The notes beneath the pieces were generated by a model. It saw nothing but the letters and a program-made list of their open reading frames with translations, had not been told where the DNA came from and made no database searches. 64,000 nucleotides of DNA from Atriophallophorus winterbourni (lineage: Eukaryota; Platyhelminthes; Trematoda; Plagiorchiida; Microphallidae). The position numbers were made by a program, and so were the translations under genes. Shown here piece after piece: positions 23,770 through 34,299 of the stretch. The stretch is taken from NCBI GenBank assembly GCA_013407085.1, contig JACCGJ010026052.1, positions 1 through 64,000 on the forward strand. Direction: 5' to 3'. Position 1 is the stretch's first letter; the number at the start of each line of letters is the position of its first letter.

Positions 23770-24512
23770 TTGTAGCAAGGAGCTCGTTAGAAAAAGATCT
23801 TGGAGTGTGGATTAGCGGGAACCTGAAGAGCACAGTGCACTGCCAGAATATATATGGACGGGCCAACAGATTGTTAGGTATCCTTCGAAGAATATTTGGA
23901 AGATTATCTCTAATAACGTTACCAAGGATAACGAATGTCTACCTTCGCCCTACGATGGAGTATGCGGTAGAGGTCTGGGCTCATTGGCTGCGAAAAGACA
24001 TTGCTCTCTTCGATAAAATCTATCATAGAGCAACTAAGTTAGTGATGGGTCTTCGCAATGATCCGTATTCATAAAGATTACGACGTCTGGGTCTATGCGA
24101 CTTTACCCAAAGGAGGATACGACGCGATATTATTCTGACCTATAGAATGGTGTCTACCGAAGGACATCCACTAAAACAATTGCTCCATGTGTGTGATGGA
24201 AAAGTGACACGCGGACATACCTATCTCTTTACGTTCTAAGTTCCCGTATTCATTATCGGCGCCATTTGTTCGCCGTACGTGCTATATTTCTTTGGAATTC
24301 CCTACCCCATCATGTGGTGGACTCTCCTTGCCTGGCGACGTTTAAAGCGAAATTGGACTTATATATGCAAAAGAATAACATTCGTGAACATTACATTTGA
24401 TATTCTCTATTGCTTTTATACTATTGTATTTTTCATGTTTTTATTCATACCGTAATCCTGTGGTGTTGTAAAGTATTAACATTTTTAAACATAAATCCTT
24501 GAATCTTTGAAT
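23770..24512 (+). mobile_element. 5'-truncated CR1-like element inserted in CR1 reverse transcriptase
   Basis: Begins in SLEKDLGVWISGNLKSTV and runs through RRIFGRLSLITLPRI, RPTMEYAVEVW and KIYHRATKLVMGLRNDP to a 3' UTR ending in two TTGAATC-like repeats. The host CR1 reads LSDLFIL just before it and PPDGKSGLITPIYK just after it, which would be adjacent in an uninterrupted copy. Confidence 0.7.
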
Positions 24513-25779
24513 CCTCCTGACGGGAAAAGTGGATTAATCACTCCGATATACAAAGGAGGGAACCGATCCAATGTGTCTAACTTCAGACCAGTCACGTTGT
24601 TGCCAGTGGTTTCAAAACTTCTCGAACAATTTGTAGCCGATGAACTTATCGGAGTGGGCGGCAGATTATTGGCCTGGATACAGGATTATTTGATTGATAG
24701 AGTCATCAGAGTTAGAGTCGATGGGGCACTATCCAAAACAGAACAAGATACAAGTGGCGTACCTCAAGGCTCAGTCTTGAGGCCAATACTCGTCCTTGTG
24801 TATGTGAACGATATAACTGAAATCGTACGCAGCAAAATCATTTTATATGCGAATGACATCAAAATCTGGACTAGCGTACGCACCATAGAAGTTTTCTAAA
24901 TTCTAAAAAAGATCTCGAAGCACTTCATACGTGGTCCTTGCGAAACTGCTTATCATTCAACATCCATAAATGTAAAATGTTAAACGTCGGTAAATCCTTC
25001 GAATTCACATATTCTCTGGGATCTCAGTAACTTTCATGGGTTACGGATGAGAAAGACCTGGGTGTGTGGATTAGCAGTAACTTGGGGTCTTCATGGCAGT
25101 GCTCTGTGGTATGCAAAATGTCCTGCCAACGTTTAGCACTGCTCAAAAGGATCTTCGGTAGATTCACAAAGCAAGTAGACCCATGGATAATTGACACCTA
25201 TATCCGGCCCACAATGGAGTACGTTGTTCAAGCATGGTCCCCATGGTTACAAAAGACATGATCTTGCTGCAATGCGTAAACCACCGCGCTACAAAACTGG
25301 TGACCGGACAATACAACAGGTCATACGAGGAGAGGAATGCAACTCTGAACCTATTTGACTTTTCGTACCGTCGTGCCAGGAGTGAATTTATCCTGCTTTT
25401 GAATATTCTGTATACAGTGGATCACCCACTTTTAACTTTAGTTTCATCGGCAAGACGCACCTGGTAGCAGATCCCATGGCTACAAGTTAATTATTCCACA
25501 CTATAGATCAAATTGTCGAAGGTTTTTCTTTGCTGTCCCAGTTGGTTTTATATGGAACTCTCTGCCCCCACATGAAATTTGTGCATCATCCAGAACATGC
25601 TCAAGACTGAACTTGACACAAATATGTGGGCCAAATCCAACCTCGAACTTCAATTCATAAGTTGACTTTCCCTGTTGGCAAAACATCTTTGTTGTTTTTA
25701 TGCAATTTCTATATTTTTAACCTATAGTTACTGTAGAGTATTTGCTTTTTGGACCATTAAAACTTTGAATTACTTTGAT

Positions 25780-27035
25780 ATGCAGAAATCCGCCGTTCCA
25801 AACTTAACAAGAGCAGAAAGGCCACAAAAGCTTAAAGGCAACAATCGCAAACACGAAAGAATCGGGGTTTTGAAACGAGTACAAGAGCACGTTTCAAATG
25901 ACAACCAGTTTAATAAACAGAGGTAGATGGAAAATGTCACTAGCTATGAAATGATATGCAATTCGTCAATGCCGGTAATACAATACCAACGTGACAAGGG
26001 CTCGAATTCAACCGATTGGCACGAGATCGCCGTACAAATCAGATCGAAGTGACAACCGTTGCAGACACATTCGAGGTGCCCGTTGGCGTTAGTTGATTTG
26101 CATAAGCTGTCTGTGTGTGATTCTTTGTCAGTTGCTTAAAACCTCTCTCGACAGATTGACGTCTTGTGGGAATCGGAGATGGTTAAATTTTGACGCATTG
26201 CATTCGGCATGTGAATCGTTAAGCAATGGATCCCGGGACAGGAAGCGGGAAGTGGAGGTGATTAATGTTGTATCGAGGGTGCTCGAAGGGTGGGTTAACA
26301 AAGTACTAAACGTTCGAATGTGAACTCGACTGACCTTCTTTGTCTTGACACCATAACCCCTTTATATTAGTACGATCCCATTCGGTGTGATACACTCGGG
26401 AAAAATCTGCTAAACCTAAATCCACAAAATGAAGAGCAAAGGATTCAAGATTTACGGTTGAAAAATAAATAAATAAACAGCCAGGAAGGCTTATCACACG
26501 TGAAGCCAGCTCTGCCGTACCATTTTGTACTGAGCATGCCAGTGAAACGTACAGCCCACAAGAGGCGTGATAAGAAAATATACTTACATGCATAAAGAGC
26601 AGATGGAATGCTCAGACGGCGTGAACCTACTGTCCTTGCATGTGAATGAATGCTAAACGAAACCACTCAAGCGATGCGAGTGTAAGATGGAATAATGGGC
26701 AACTAGGCACATATTCTTTCAAAAACCAACTTCTGTTCATGGAGGAACGGTTAGCCACGTAAGCTACGATTTCACACAAGGTAGTTTCCGGAAAAGTCAT
26801 GAGGAAGGCCTTCAAGGTCAAAACACCCATGGTTGATAAAAAGAATAAGCAAAATAGGAAAGAATCCTGCACTATCAAGCTCTACATGGTTCTGGGTGAT
26901 GTTCACTTCGAAGTCGGAATCTCGTCGCAAATGATGCCCATCATGGACTGGTTGTTGGTTTCATTTCAGCCACCATTCAAACACAGACTCCGAAAGTTGG
27001 ATGTCTTCACCGGTCAACTGAAAATGTGAACAAAT
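25780..27035. other. Region without recognised gene
   Basis: Only short open frames. One of 76 codons (26,799-27,029) ends at the junction with the CR1-like element but has no recognised homology. Confidence 0.4.
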
Positions 27036-29880
27036 GGCCGCTAAACAATCAATACGGGGGAACTTGGAACAGCTAAAGGGATACGGTTATGTCCGCGTGT
27101 CACTTTTCCATCACACACATGGAGCAATTGTTTTAGTGGAGGTTCTTCGAGTAGACACCATGTCCTTCGGTAGACACAATTCTATAGGTCAGAATAATAT
27201 CTATCCTTTGGGTAAAGTCACGTAGACCCGGACGTCGCAATCTTTCGGTATACGGAACATTGCGAAGACCCATCACTAACTTTGTTGCTCTATGATAGAT
27301 TATATCGAAGAGAGCAATATCTTCTCGCAATCAAGGAGCCTAGACCTCTACCGCATACTCCATCGTAGGGCGAAGGTAGGCATTCATTATCCTTGGTAAC
27401 GTTACCAGAGAGAATCTTCCAAATATTCTTCGAAGGATACCTAACAATCTGTGGGCCCGTCCATATATATTCTGGTAATGCACTGTGCTTTTCAGGTTAC
27501 CGCTGATCCACACTCCAAGATCTTTTTCGAACGAGCTCCATGCTAGGTTTTCAGTACCTGATCGATATGTCCAAGGAACATTCTTGGCAAGATGCAGCAT
27601 CTTACATTTCTGTATGTTGAATGACATGTCATTCATGGGCGCCCAATTCGACACGCTGTTCAAATCCATTTGTAGTTTCTCACAATCCTCTGCAGAACTA
27701 ATTTGCGTCCAAATTTTCATATCATACGCGAACAGGACCATTTTGGAATATACGAGGGGCGGCAAATCGTTTATGTACAGCAGTAAGAAGAGCGGGCCTA
27801 GCCCAGATCCCAGATCCAAGGGTCGTTTTGTACGTTTGGGATAACACTCCGTTAACTTTAACTCGGGCGACGCGATCTGACAGATAGTCGCACAACCATG
27901 AGAGGAGCGGTTTACATATTCCTAAGCGTATCAGTTTTTGGATAAGCAAATCATGATTGACTCTGTCAAAAGCTGTTGAAATGTCTAGGTAACATACGTG
28001 GATGCAAGTACTTCTATCCAACTCCTTCGTCCAGTCGTCTAATGCTATGAGAAGATTTGTGAGACAAGATCGGTGAGATCGAAATTAATGCTACGCTGGC
28101 GAAAACAAATTATGCAATTCAAAGTGAGCAACGATTGTTTTCGAGACTATACGTTCAATGACCTTAACAATAACAGGTAAAAGTGTGACGGGACGATAAT
28201 TTGCAGCGTCAGATCGGCAGCCGCCTTTAAAGATAGGTGTTATCACGCCGGACTTCCAATCTTTCGGTACAACTCCCTTAAGCAACGAATAGTTAAACAG
28301 GCTGGAAAGCGGTTCACAAAGCTGACTGTGACAGAACCTGAGCACATCCGGTGTGATGCCATCCGTTCCTGGGGATTTTCTTACATTTAGTTTGAGTAAA
28401 TGACTTGCAACAATCATTGGATTTATCAAAATATCGTACAATATTTCGATTCCTGTTTCGATTGAATACTCAAAACGTTCCATTAAAACCTTTGGCACGA
28501 ACACTTTAGAGTAGTAAATTGCTAGAGCATTTGCGGTTTCCAACGCTGTTTCAGTGAGTTTTTCACCATTCTGGATGGGAAAAATACCTGGTTTGACCTT
28601 CGCTTTCGCGTTCATGATTTTGTATAGTAACTTAGGGTTGCGTTCCATTTTTGACAGCAGCATCAATTGGTGCGCTTCCTTATCCTGTCGAATAAGTGCA
28701 GTCACTTTGTTGCGTAATAGACGGAAATGTTGCCAAGAAGTAGAAGTATTGTTGGCTTCATACTGCACCCACGCTGCTCGCTTAAGTGTGATCCACTTTT
28801 TGGTTCTGCTGCGGACAACAAAACGAAGTTCATGTACGCATATTTTCTGAACTATCTGCGAGTTTTCGTCTATTTTCAGTTTCAGAAAACCTACAAGTTC
28901 GTTCCATTGCGCGTCAGGGCTTATGTAGTCCATCTGAAAATGCGGAATCTGCACGAGCAATTTACTCAGGGACAATTTATCTACCCGTCGAACCACACCA
29001 TTCGGAGCAAGCGATTGCTGACTACTGCAAACATAGTCGATTACAAGCACTAAATGATCACTAAGACCCAGCGGAGCCTGGAATTCGATCGCTTCGATAG
29101 ATTATTCTTCCGATGTTAACAGCAAATCCAAGACAGAGGGGCGGTCAGAACCTCTCCTCCGGGTGCATTCATGAACATGGTTGTATAACGGGACTGAATC
29201 TAGTACCTCTCTAAATCGGTATTCTAGCGTTTGTGGGGAGTGATCGTCCCTGAGATAAAGGGTGGACAGATTAAAATCACCCATAATAAGTGTCGTTGCT
29301 TGCTGTGTGCGAGTCAAGCGCTGAAGCACGTGGATCAACCTTTTGTTGTACGATTCCGTAGATGAAAGGGATCGGTAGATTACACCAATAATGCAAACTT
29401 CACCAGACATCAGCGTTAAAGAACACCAAATTGTATCCTCGAGCGTGAATTCTGTGTTGTCTATTGGATGGCACTGGAGTCGATTATCATAATAAAGAGC
29501 AACATCACCACCAGTTTTCTCTCTGTTGTTCCTTATCAAATTCATATTTGGAATTGATATCTCCGTTTCAATCAATTGGGAAGAATACCATGTTTCTGTA
29601 ATGGCGATAATGTCAGGTGAGTAACGCGAACATATTTCGGTTAACCGCGTTCCTTTTATTTTGTTGTCCACTCGTGTTCAGTCCCAAGCCTGTGAGAAAA
29701 TGGAAAATTTCTACCGATAGGTATAATTTTTACTTTAGGAAGTTGAACAGAAGCTTGTTTCTCTCTGACAAGCTGCTCAGTGTAGCCAAATCGTTCTGTA
29801 AGCACATAAGTCCACTCTTGAACTGATTTGCATCCACAGTTTATAATCAACCGCCAAAAGAACCATATTGACAATCACGA
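27036..29880 (-). mobile_element. CR1-like LINE ORF2, nearly complete but decayed
   Basis: Endonuclease (29,671-29,102) has SRYSPDIIAITETWYSSQL, TLIMGDFNLSTLY and RRGSDRPSVLDLLLTSEE. The reverse transcriptase frame (29,050-28,091) has GVITPIFKGGCRSDAANYRP and ends near HLVFSPA-type sequence. It continues out of frame in 28,021-27,722 (VCYLDISTAFDRVNHDLL) and 27,819-27,340 (LVYSKMVLFAYDMKIWTQ). The catalytic F-A-D-D box reads FAYD, so the enzyme is dead. The C-terminal piece (27,330-27,133) has IYHRATKLVMGLRNVPYTER. The coding region is split by only a few frameshifts. It may extend to 29,880. The 3' end at 27,036 lacks the usual UTR, so it is truncated. Confidence 0.75.
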
Positions 29881-29929
29881 GTTACAGGTCATTGATGTAT
29901 AGTGGGACGCGCTAGTAGTATCGATCCCC

Positions 29930-31165
29930 ATAGACAACTCACCCTCGATACATACTGCCGCCTTGCGATCAAGGAAGTACCTTCCCATCCAGGTAAGAAG
30001 ACTCGTCGTGGGAATTCTTCGGATCTTATATTATTTGTCTGTCCGTTTATAATCACTCAAGCCGGTCGGTGGAGTTCCTGTTGTGCCTTCTCTGTGAGAG
30101 GTTTCTCATTGGCTCATGCTGCAGCCAATTGGAGATGCTTGTTAATTGAATTAGTTGTTGAGTACCACGCTTCAAGACATTTTCGCACCCGTTAGTTATT
30201 TCCTTTGGCTACTATGCTCGTGCGGTCCAAGCCGAACTGGTCAATATGTATTGAAATGAGTGAGTCCCGACCATGTCTGCGTACGGCCAACTGATGTTCG
30301 TATCACAATCTCTGTATGCAATCTTGTAGACGAAATTTGAGTATTCTTCTTTCGTCACTTCGTTTATCGAGTTGTAGAAATGTTTACGAAGTGTTGACGC
30401 GGGTTTATGTGCGATGTTTATTTCAAGTGACCGAAGTACCCGGGCTGCAATTACTGAGATATGTTGAACATACGGTAGAGTGCATCTGGTTGTGTTTACT
30501 CCTGGATCTCTTTGTTGGAGTTGGTTGAACTTGTTGCTTGATACAAGCTCATTGAGTATCCATTCTTCTGGAAAGCTTTAAAAATATTCCTATTCTTGTC
30601 TGTTCAGGTCATCTGTACTCCATTGTGTTGCTGCTCTTTTGAATAGAGTTCTGATGGAACTGCGTTTGTGAATGTTCGGGTGCTTGCTGTGAAAGTTCAG
30701 TATTTGATCCGTGTGTGATCCTTAGCTTGTTCGTTTCAGCTGAACATCGAGAAATGTTAAACAGCCTCCAACTTCAGTTTCGTTGGTAAATTAAATTCCA
30801 ACAAATACACAATTGCGTAGTCGATGTGATCAATCCAGGTCTGTTCTTCTCATAATCTCGAACGTGTCGTCTACGTAGCGGATCCATATTTTGGTTAGAT
30901 TATTGGCAGAGCGATTTGTTCCAAACGTTACATAACTGCTTCAGTAACAAGCTGGAAATCACACGTCCCCTTTGTTCATCTACCTTCCCGATAAAATTGA
31001 AGTGCGTTTGAAAGCACAGCTCGATTAGTTCTATTAAACTCTCGTGTGTCAATCGATTTCTATTGTGGTCCGTTCCTTTTTCATTAAGTAAAGATGATAT
31101 AGTCTGTTTTGCGTGTGTTCCATCGTTCGAGGTGAATATTACCGTTACGTCAGAAGAAACCATTT
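29930..31165 (-). mobile_element. Penelope-like element relic (RT and GIY-YIG parts)
   Basis: The minus strand shows HESLIELIELCFQTHFNF (about 31,000-31,050), then YVDD at 30,866-30,877 inside KIWIRYVDDTFEIMRRT, then TFLDVQLKRT near 30,750. These are the ordered reverse-transcriptase blocks of Penelope-like elements. The GIY-YIG region (about 30,020-30,600) is recognisable by similarity to 33,420-34,080 but has lost the segment holding the GQTGR motif. Many frameshifts are present. Confidence 0.7.
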
Positions 31166-31169
31166 ACTT

Positions 31170-32585
31170 AGTCTTCTTTAACCTTCATAGCCTTCAATTT
31201 CTGCAGAAATTGCTTGGAAGATTTGGCTGAATGCTCTGAATGTGCCACAAAATATAACGACCTTCGCAGCGCTTTCGAAAGAAAATGCTCCAGCCTTGCA
31301 ATAGATTATTTGCCAGTAGGACCAACCTACAATTTATCGAAATAGCCGCGAAGAAGCATAGCCCAGCCTGGCATTCATCCAAGTTTTTGCAAACACAAAC
31401 AAGTCTGGCTTATCTGAACGAATAGTAAACCTAACCCCGGTTAACCAGCAGGTATGGAATTTCGCGTTTGAATTCGAGACAATGCAAAACAACGCCACAC
31501 ACAGCACACGTTCCGCTGAGTAGATTTTGAATTAAAAAGTATCACTTGAAAGCCGAGTATCTTAACACCAATACACTAGTTTAGTATTAATAAAAACGAT
31601 ATGGATATATAAGAATATTGATTAACTTAATGACACAAGATTTACCCCCACACAAACAAGCAAATCTTTTCCCAAACGGACATACAATGGGATTGAGGGA
31701 AAGTCACATCGCTGACCACTCAAGTAAAACCAAACAGACCTAGTTCAGAGGTTGCATGAATACCCGAGTTCTATCAGTAATTATACCAGAAAAAAGCCAT
31801 AGAGGAACTTGAGCTTTACGGAGATTAATATGTTTTAAGTGATTGGTCAGATTATAGTGAAATGGTTGAGATGTTAATTTAAAGGTGTTATAGATGAAAA
31901 ACCATGTTTCGCTAAATAGCCGCGATTGCTCTTCGATTTTTCATTGCCAGGTCAACGGAGTCCGCAAGGCCGGTGCTCATGTTCAGTGACATTAACGTGA
32001 AACGCAATGAATGACATGAGTGCTCGCAATATTTTTTTCGGCAGGAGGGTGAATTCGAATTTAGCGCGTTTTACAAAATGAGCAACCAAGAAGAGGATCA
32101 TGCCACGGCCTCATAGATCGAAAGCGCATTCGGTGTTAGGGCAAGACGAATGTGATAAAACAGGAATAAGTAGAATCTTGGATAACGCAGATGTCAGAGT
32201 AACATAAGAGAGGTTGAAGGCTCAGCTCTGTAATAATGCATCTCAAAGATAATCATCAGGTTGTGCGACGAAAATCATCGGAAGGTCCGGCAGACTGTTT
32301 GCGTTGGGTAAACGTCTATAGAACTTTGCCATAGGAGAAACGAACATAGAAAACGAATCAGAACGCAACCCCGGATCTTTGCAATCTGGCATTCGGTTAT
32401 AGAGTGGATTAGGGTTAATATGGATAATATATAATGTGCACACGTATTCCGTAAGCAGATGACCACCGGACAGTGGTCGCACCTGCAAACAAAATAAAAA
32501 ATAACGGATTAACGCAAGGATTACCTTGATCTCGCCTGTCTATCTTAAATAACTTAGGATTGGTGGAGTAAATATAATTTAAACT
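31170..32585. other. Region without recognised gene
   Basis: AT-rich sequence with no recognised coding or repeat content. Confidence 0.4.
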
Positions 32586-32589
32586 GTAC

Positions 32590-32665
32590 TGAGACCCTTG
32601 GTCTGACAAAGCTTCTGTATCAGAAGCGAAATGTTGCCAAAAATATGCTCTAACCAATTTAATGC
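32590..32665 (+). repeat. Family E terminal-repeat fragment, copy 4
   Basis: Contains CTTGGTCTGACAAAGC and the following hammerhead stem, then ATGCTCTAACCAATTTAATG. It matches the 20,420 copy in reverse. Confidence 0.5.
32603..32636 (+). ncRNA. Hammerhead variant in family E, G-C version of stem II
   Basis: CTGACAA (603-609), spacer A, GCTTCT (611-616), loop GTATC, AGAAGC (622-627), GAAA (628-631), TGTT. Core A9 is kept but G8 is replaced by A, so this copy is probably inactive. Stem II pairs fully with G-C at the base, against A-U in copies 1 and 2. Confidence 0.5.
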
Positions 32666-32669
32666 AAAT

Positions 32670-33055
32670 TTTATTTTCGTGAATATTGATCCCCGATATA
32701 AATACCTCCTTGATAACAAATATTTTGAACAAAGCGCAATAAAACGACTAAGACCCGAGAGGAGTTTGTTTTACCATAAACACAACACTGCCCAATGGTT
32801 CAGGTTACTACAAGTTTTCGCGATTGAATGCTTACCGATGTTAGGTTGATATTTTTGATCAATATTGTGAAATATAATGACAAATTCACTGGAATAACTC
32901 TAAATTATCGTGTTTGAATGATCAACGGCATTTAGCGGATTAACATCAGAAATATCACAGATTGCTCTTTAGAGATAAGGCTTGAAAAGAAAAGCGATTT
33001 ACCTTGTTTAAAAAACTAAATTATAACGCAATTATTTTGCGGTTTTTACCAACCT
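32670..33055. other. Region without recognised gene
   Basis: Short AT-rich segment between a family E fragment and a family A repeat. No feature was recognised. Confidence 0.35.
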
Positions 33056-33059
33056 TTGT

Positions 33060-33296
33060 TCTTGACCATGGGTTTCTACATGTGCGTGAGCCCATGTTAT
33101 TGAACAGGTTGGTCGTGCCAACCTTACCCAACAATCGCTTACAAGGTCGACGTGTTTAGCATTCCTCCACTGTCTCTGATCGTATTGTCCCTACCAAACG
33201 AATGCAGACCGCACGAAACTGGTATTGGGGTGTGATGGAAATGCATGCATATTAGGATCTTTAATCATGACCATGGGTTTAATCCACATCTACATG
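33060..33296 (+). repeat. Family A hammerhead repeat, left part split by a PLE
   Basis: Carries TTGAACAGGTTGGTCGTGCC and the degenerate hammerhead at 33,187-33,215 (GAATGCAGACCGCACGAAAC), then GTGATGGAAATGCATGCA at 33,231-33,248. It stops at the PLE boundary next to ATCCACATCTACA. Confidence 0.6.
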
Positions 33297-34100
33297 TTGT
33301 TCAAATGGTGTTCGCCGAGCTTGTGTACTTGTTGTAGGACGTTTCGTCATCAAGCTAGATGACATCATCAGAAGAACTTCTTTCGAAGTGACTTGAAATT
33401 GGTATTCATTGATTTTTATAAGGTCCGTCTGTCCGTGCACCATCACTCCCGTTGGTTGGTGGAATTCGTGTTGCATTCTTGTCCATCGAGTTTTCATTGG
33501 TCCATAGGTTGTAGCCAATTGAAGGTGTTGGTTGATTGATGTCGTTGTTGAGTGCCACGCCTCGATGAATTCTCGCGCTCGTCGGTTGTTTTCTTTGGCC
33601 AAAATCCTCGCGTTGTCCCAATCGAATTGGTGTCCGAATTGATCAACGTGTATTGAAATCAATGACCTTGGGTCGTGCCTTCGTACAGCTAACCTGTGTT
33701 CGTGTAGTCTTGTGCTTAGCTTGCGGCCCGTTTGTCCGATGTTGTTCTTCTCGCAATCTCTGCACGTAATCTTGTCGACAATATTCGATTGTTCTTCTTT
33801 TACAACTTTGTCTTTTACATTGTTGAATTGATTGCGTAATGTTGACACGGGTTTGTGCGCGACATCTATTCCAAATGGCCGAAGGACCCGGGCTGCGATT
33901 TCTGATATATTCTGCACATACGGAAGAGCGCGTCTAACTCTGTTTTCGTCATCGTGTCTTTGTTGGTTACGGTTGAACTTGTTGCGTAGTACGAAACTTC
34001 TTGGGTATCCATTCTTCTGGAACACTTTGAACAGGTATTCTTCTTCTTGTCTTCTCAGTTCCGGCGTGCTGCAATGTGTTGCTGCTCTTTTGAATAGGGT
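33279..34100 (-). pseudogene. PLE protein C-terminal part with GIY-YIG endonuclease
   Basis: Open for 248 codons from 34,025, with readable upstream sequence (SCVRTLFKRAATHCSTP) to about 34,100. The N-terminal EEEYLFKVFQKNGYPRSFV block is the linker after the PLE reverse transcriptase. The nuclease follows: IVDKITCRDCEKNNIGQTGR, then LSTRLHEHR, then an H-x-FDW segment and REFIEAWHS. The GIY and YIG Tyr residues are changed (NIVDKI, NIGQTG) but Arg and the late Glu of the family remain. GIY-YIG nucleases nick DNA for target-primed reverse transcription in PLEs. The reverse transcriptase is missing, so this copy cannot move on its own. Confidence 0.75.
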
Positions 34101-34163
34101 TCTAACGCAGCTGCGTTTATGGCTGGTTGGATGTTTGCTGTGGCGAACACCATTTGAACAACA
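33297..34163 (-). mobile_element. 5'-truncated Penelope-like element with inverted ends
   Basis: The plus-strand left end TTGTTCAAATGGTGTTCGCC reappears in inverted form at 34,141-34,163. Outside both ends is ATCCACATCTACA, a likely 13-base target-site duplication, and the interrupted sequence is a family A repeat. The body encodes the C-terminal part of a PLE protein, including a GIY-YIG nuclease. The terminal repeat on the minus strand holds a hammerhead. Confidence 0.75.
33337..33371 (-). ncRNA. PLE-associated hammerhead ribozyme, small variant
   Basis: Minus strand: CTGATGA, spacer T, stem II GTCATC / GATGAC (six perfect pairs) around TAGCTT, then GAAACGTCC. The absence of a stem III hairpin (GAAAC directly followed by GTC) is typical of PLE hammerheads that cleave as dimers. 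All core bases are intact here, unlike the relic at 1,381-1,414. Confidence 0.65.
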
Positions 34164-34295
34164 TCCTCATCCACATCTACACGTGCATGGGCACGTGTGG
34201 TTGAACAGGTTGGTCGTGCCAACCTCATCCAACAGTGACTTACAAGCTCAAGTGAGGATCTTTGACAATTTCTACACTGTGTTTACAATCGAATT
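34164..34295 (+). repeat. Family A hammerhead repeat, right part split by a PLE
   Basis: Resumes after the PLE with ATCCACATCTACACGTGC and contains GTTGAACAGGTTGGTCGTGC and the CATCCAACAGTGACTTACAA block. This order follows the left part at 33,060-33,296 in an intact repeat. Confidence 0.55.
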
Positions 34296-34299
34296 AATG

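Larger units (their letters stand above)
20740..25775 (+). mobile_element. Near-complete CR1-like LINE with three nested insertions
   Basis: ORF1 region: a coiled-coil-like ESRLLQLE.ELTQMK stretch (20,770-20,815), then WLKLGTRMNLKAIHQVSLIR (21,045-21,105) and SRVFVGVPWSERV (21,235-21,270). ORF2 endonuclease: YTNAKCLTNKLPELIELCEK (from 21,927), LILGDFNLPN (22,327-22,356) and SILDLVLTSEG (22,480-22,512). Reverse transcriptase: GLITPIYKGGNRSNVSNFRP (24,532-24,590), GVPQGSV (24,757-24,777), YANDIKIW (24,847-24,870, catalytic box altered) and KLVTGQYN (25,291-25,314). The 3' end is at about 25,745-25,775. Three foreign segments interrupt it (21,495-21,592; 22,543-23,055; 23,770-24,512). Stops and frameshifts make it non-functional. 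Confidence 0.75.

Noticed and set aside
26799..27029. 76-codon frame ending at the CR1 junction
   Set aside because: Looks protein-like but has no recognised family and ends at a repeat boundary. Evidence is too thin.
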